From: Moniliella sp. 'wahieum'
Lineage: Eukaryota; Basidiomycota; Moniliellomycetes; Moniliellales; Moniliellaceae
Assembly (NCBI GenBank): GCA_003971905.1
Contig: RSEE01000049.1
Location: 62,001 to 126,000 of the forward strand
Length of the DNA stretch: 64,000 nucleotides
Direction of reading: 5' to 3'
Position numbers and translations under genes: made by a program. Positions 56,655 through 64,000 of this stretch are shown here, piece by piece. The notes under the pieces are model-generated. The model worked only from the letters and a program-made list of their open reading frames with translations. It searched no databases and had not been told where the DNA came from. The first letter of the stretch is position 1; every line of letters begins with the position of its first letter.

Positions 56655-57196
56655 ATGGCCACCCTCTGGATCATCAACAAAGCCGGCGGGCTGATCTACA
56701 CGGGCGGGCATGCACAGCCGCACTTAAGCTCCAACGACGCGCTCGTGTTGGCCGGGACGTTGCATGGCGTGCATGCCATCACGGCGCGCTTGGCCCTGCC
56801 GAAGCCGAAGCCAGCGGGACGAGTGGGGACAAAGCGGATGCGACTTCGACTGCGGCGGCGTCGCACCCGCATGCGCACGCGACGAGTACGAGCACGAGCA
56901 CCAGCACCAGCATGAGCGGAGAGGGCGGCATGACGCAACTCCAAGCGTCGGACTTTGATCGACCTTCCTAACTCCCTGTACGGGCTGCTGAAATTCGTGC
57001 TTCTTACCTCGCGCCAAGGGGAGGGCAGGAGGAGCTCGTCGTCCTACCCCCCGTCCAGCCACCGGCACCGACGTTGTTGCAAGGCTGCTACGAAGCGTAT
57101 GCCGATACCGTGATGCGCAACCCGTTCTATACCCCGGAGATGCCCATTCGCATCGAAGCGTTCGATCAGAGGATAACGACTATCTTGGGGTTGTGA
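56655..57196 (+). CDS. TRS23: TRAPP complex subunit Trs23 (TRAPPC4, sybindin family)
   Basis: A core subunit of the TRAPP tethering complexes that activate Ypt1/Rab1 in ER-Golgi traffic. The start is the classic longin-fold N-terminus ATLWIINKAGGLIY, then SSNDALVLAGTLHGVHAITA. A poorly conserved Thr/Ser/His-rich insert follows (about 56830-56930). The second half lies in other frames: SLYGLLKFVLLTSR near 56980 and GCYEAYADTVMRNPFYTPEM plus PIRIEAFDQRI near 57084-57175, the family's terminal motif (YxxYxDxVxKNPFYxxEMPI). It ends at TGA 57194-57196. The frame changes near 56825, 56955 and 57035. No intron is needed. Family size (about 150-180 residues) fits. Confidence 0.93.
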
Positions 57197-57207
57197 CGGG
57201 GAAGCGT

Positions 57208-57239
57208 GGGTTAGGGGGTAGGGTTAAGGGTTAGGGGTT
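57208..57239 (+). repeat. Interstitial TTAGGG-like repeat
   Basis: Four degenerate units, GGGTTAGGGGG, TAGGGTTAAGGG, TTAGGGG, just 12 bp after the TRS23 stop. The orientation is opposite to the CCCTAA box upstream of the gene. Confidence 0.7.
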
Positions 57240-57692
57240 GGCGCCATGGCTGTGTGTGTGCCCCAATGCGGTTCGGCCCGCCTGTTCTCCTGCCCCTTGG
57301 GCCTTGGGCCTGGGCCTTGGGCCATCAGCGCTGCTCCGTGGTCTGGCGCACCCTCTGTCCTACCGAGTCCCACCCCCTGCTCATTGCAATCCAATCCGTT
57401 GGCAAGAGGCCACTACGTACATAGGGAGGCAAGACCATCGAACAGACCTGAGAGAAGGCGATGCTAGCCATATTCCGGCACGCCGTCACGCGTCACATGC
57501 CAAGAGTACATAAAAGTGGGAGGATGCATCCAAGGGGAAAGGGGAGGGAGAAAGAATGGGATGAAGGGATAGGAGGGACGGGGGGATGGCAGAGCCGCGA
57601 GTTCCCGGACAGAGACATCGAAGGGTGTGTATGGGTAGGGGAAGGTGAAGGTGGGGGGGGGAGGATCAGAGTGGGACAAAATGGATCATGGA
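57240..57692. other. Convergent gap between TRS23 and the DnaJ gene
   Basis: Includes GGGCCTTGGGCCTGGGCCTT (57298-57317) and a purine-rich 3' flank. No gene recognised. Confidence 0.5.
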
Positions 57693-58969
57693 TCAAGATT
57701 GGGCGCACTGGACCTGCGGTCCCGCGCCACCATCTTCGTCCTCATCCATGTCAACGTCACCGTTGGTCGCCCTGGCATTCCGTTCCTCCCGTTCGTCCAT
57801 TTTCTCCATGACCACAGGCTCGAGGTCAATGTCATTGCCCACCTTTTCCGGCGCAATACGAGGCGGCAGCGCCTTGTCCAAAAACGCAATCTTGTCTTCC
57901 GGGATCGAGTCGGGGAAGGTGACCGATACGTTGACGTACAGGTCGCCCATCTCGTGGTGTCGGTACGAAGGCATGCCCTGCCCACGCAACACCTTGGTCT
58001 CCCCGGGTTTCACCACCTCCCCGCGCGGGATCTCAATTGCCAACGCATGGTCATCCAGATGGGGAATGTTGATCTGTCCACCACCGAGGGCGGTGAGGAG
58101 GTCAATTTGCACATCGGTCATGAGGTCGTTCTTTCTCCGCTTGAAGCGGGGGTGAGGCTTCTCTTCCACCACAATCACCACGTCGCCCGGGATGGTGTTG
58201 GGAGCTTGGTCTGCTTCCTCTTTGAAAGTGATCTGTTGACCATCTTCCATGCCCTTGTCGATTCGCACCTCGAGCACCTTACGCTCCTGCGTAACCTTTT
58301 TGCCATTGCACACCTTGCACTTGTTCTTGGGGTCAATCTGCTCGCCTGTGCCTTGACAGTCGGGGCAGGTCTGCTGCAGCTGTTGGATCATCGGGCCCAT
58401 CTGGCGCATGACAAACTTGACTCCTTGTCCGTGGCAGCCGGGCAAGACTGGACCGCGCCCTCCTTGCCGCCCAGGCCGTGGCAAGCATGGCAAATGACGT
58501 GCTTCTGCAACGCCAGCTTGGTCGTCTTGCCATTGTATAATTCCTCGAGGGTGACCTTGACGCGATGCACCAAGTCTTTGCCCTTTCGTGGGCCCTGCGG
58601 CCGGCCTGATCCAGCACCAAACATGCCGCCACGACCACCAAAGAGCTGGGAGAAGAGGTCGGGGGCCATGCCGCCCATGCCGCGCCGCCGTCCTGAGACC
58701 CTGCTCGCCAAAGCGGTCGTAGAGGTCGCGCTTGTCGGGGTCGGACAGGACGTCGTAGGCAGAGGTGATCTCTTTGAACAGCTCGGGGTCACGCCCTTGT
58801 CCGGGTGGGCAGAGAGGGCCTTTTTGCGGTAGGCCTTCTTGAGCTCGGCCTCGGACGCGCCGGGAGCGACACCGAGAATGTCGTACAGTTTGGTTTCCCT
58901 GCAGGCGGGTGTCAGTACTCAGTACTCAGTGGCGCATGCGGAGGAAGGAGGAGGGACTCACTTGGCCAT
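57693..58969 (-). CDS. Type I DnaJ/Hsp40 co-chaperone (Ydj1/Mas5-like)
   Basis: A cytosolic Hsp70 co-chaperone. Exon 1 is only 8 nt (ATGGCCAA, 58962-58969). A 63-nt intron (58899-58961, gtgagt...ctgcag) joins to give [20 protein letters not shown]. The J domain continues [18 protein letters not shown] with the HPD motif. A Gly-rich stretch follows around [14 protein letters not shown]. Zinc-finger CxxCxGxG repeats read [16 protein letters not shown] and CKVCNGK. The substrate-binding domain includes [19 protein letters not shown] and [19 protein letters not shown]. The end is [12 protein letters not shown] is a CaaX farnesylation site, as in Ydj1 (CASQ). Frame changes occur near 58790, 58700, 58590, 58490 and 58425. 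Orthology to Ydj1 is strong. Confidence 0.95.

Positions 58970-64000
<5,031 letters not shown>

Noticed and set aside
57645-58832. 395-codon plus-strand frame
   Set aside because: Antisense of the DnaJ gene, which has unambiguous family motifs on the minus strand.

Overview
The window is nuclear DNA of a fungus. It shows short GT-AG spliceosomal introns of about 50-80 nt with CTNAC-like branch sites, high GC at third codon positions, TATA boxes 80-140 nt upstream of start codons in good contexts, TTAGGG-type repeats, four nuclear tRNA genes that all carry introns, and a typical fungal gene set. A basidiomycete is the best guess; the genus cannot be fixed from the sequence alone.

Layout. A hexose-transporter-like gene lies at 1.0-2.9 kb (-). 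About 10.5 kb without a recognisable gene follows, holding direct repeats, structured sequence and short palindromic words. Then come a SUR2-like hydroxylase-superfamily gene (13.4-14.7 kb, -) and an MCH1-like MFS permease (15.1-16.8 kb, -) with a 20-bp tandem array at its 5' side. A first DHA1-type drug/polyamine MFS exporter is at 20.1-21.8 kb (+) and tRNA-Asp at 23.4 kb. The centre holds a nucleolar FKBP prolyl isomerase (25.2-26.5 kb), a vigilin/Scp160-like multi-KH protein (27.0-30.8 kb), tRNA-Ile, a GT90/CAP10-like glycosyltransferase (32.3-34.0 kb) and tRNA-Ala. A second DHA1 MFS gene lies at 35.3-37.3 kb (-). After another gene-poor stretch come a bHLH factor (42.8-44.0 kb, +), an SRP40/Nopp140-like Ser/Asp-repeat protein (44.2-45.9 kb, -), an ammonium transporter (47.0-48.6 kb, -) and an Mss4-like PIP 5-kinase (50.1-52.9 kb, +). 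The right end has tRNA-Pro, TRAPP subunit Trs23 (56.7-57.2 kb, +), a farnesylated type-I DnaJ (57.7-59.0 kb, -) and a Yor1-like ABCC transporter (59.8 kb to beyond the window end, -).

These are mostly unrelated housekeeping and transport genes; no biosynthetic cluster or mobile defence system is visible. Membrane carriers are over-represented: HXT-type, MCH1-type, two DHA1, AMT and ABCC.

Two properties cover the whole window. First, almost every recognisable protein changes reading frame several times, often at G or C runs, and one conserved ammonium-transporter motif is read through a compensated pair of shifts. This looks like uncorrected indels in the assembly, so CDS spans are given as gene extents, not as clean ORFs. 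Second, intergenic DNA reuses a small set of palindromic words (AAGCTT, GATCATCGATC, TCACATGTGA, ACTAGT, AACGTT, CATGATGCATCATG) in small clusters far from any recognised element. I found no clearly new biological system. The best candidates for follow-up are the tandem GC double hairpin at 55.03 kb, the telobox-flanked TRS23, the tRNA introns and the palindromic word clusters.
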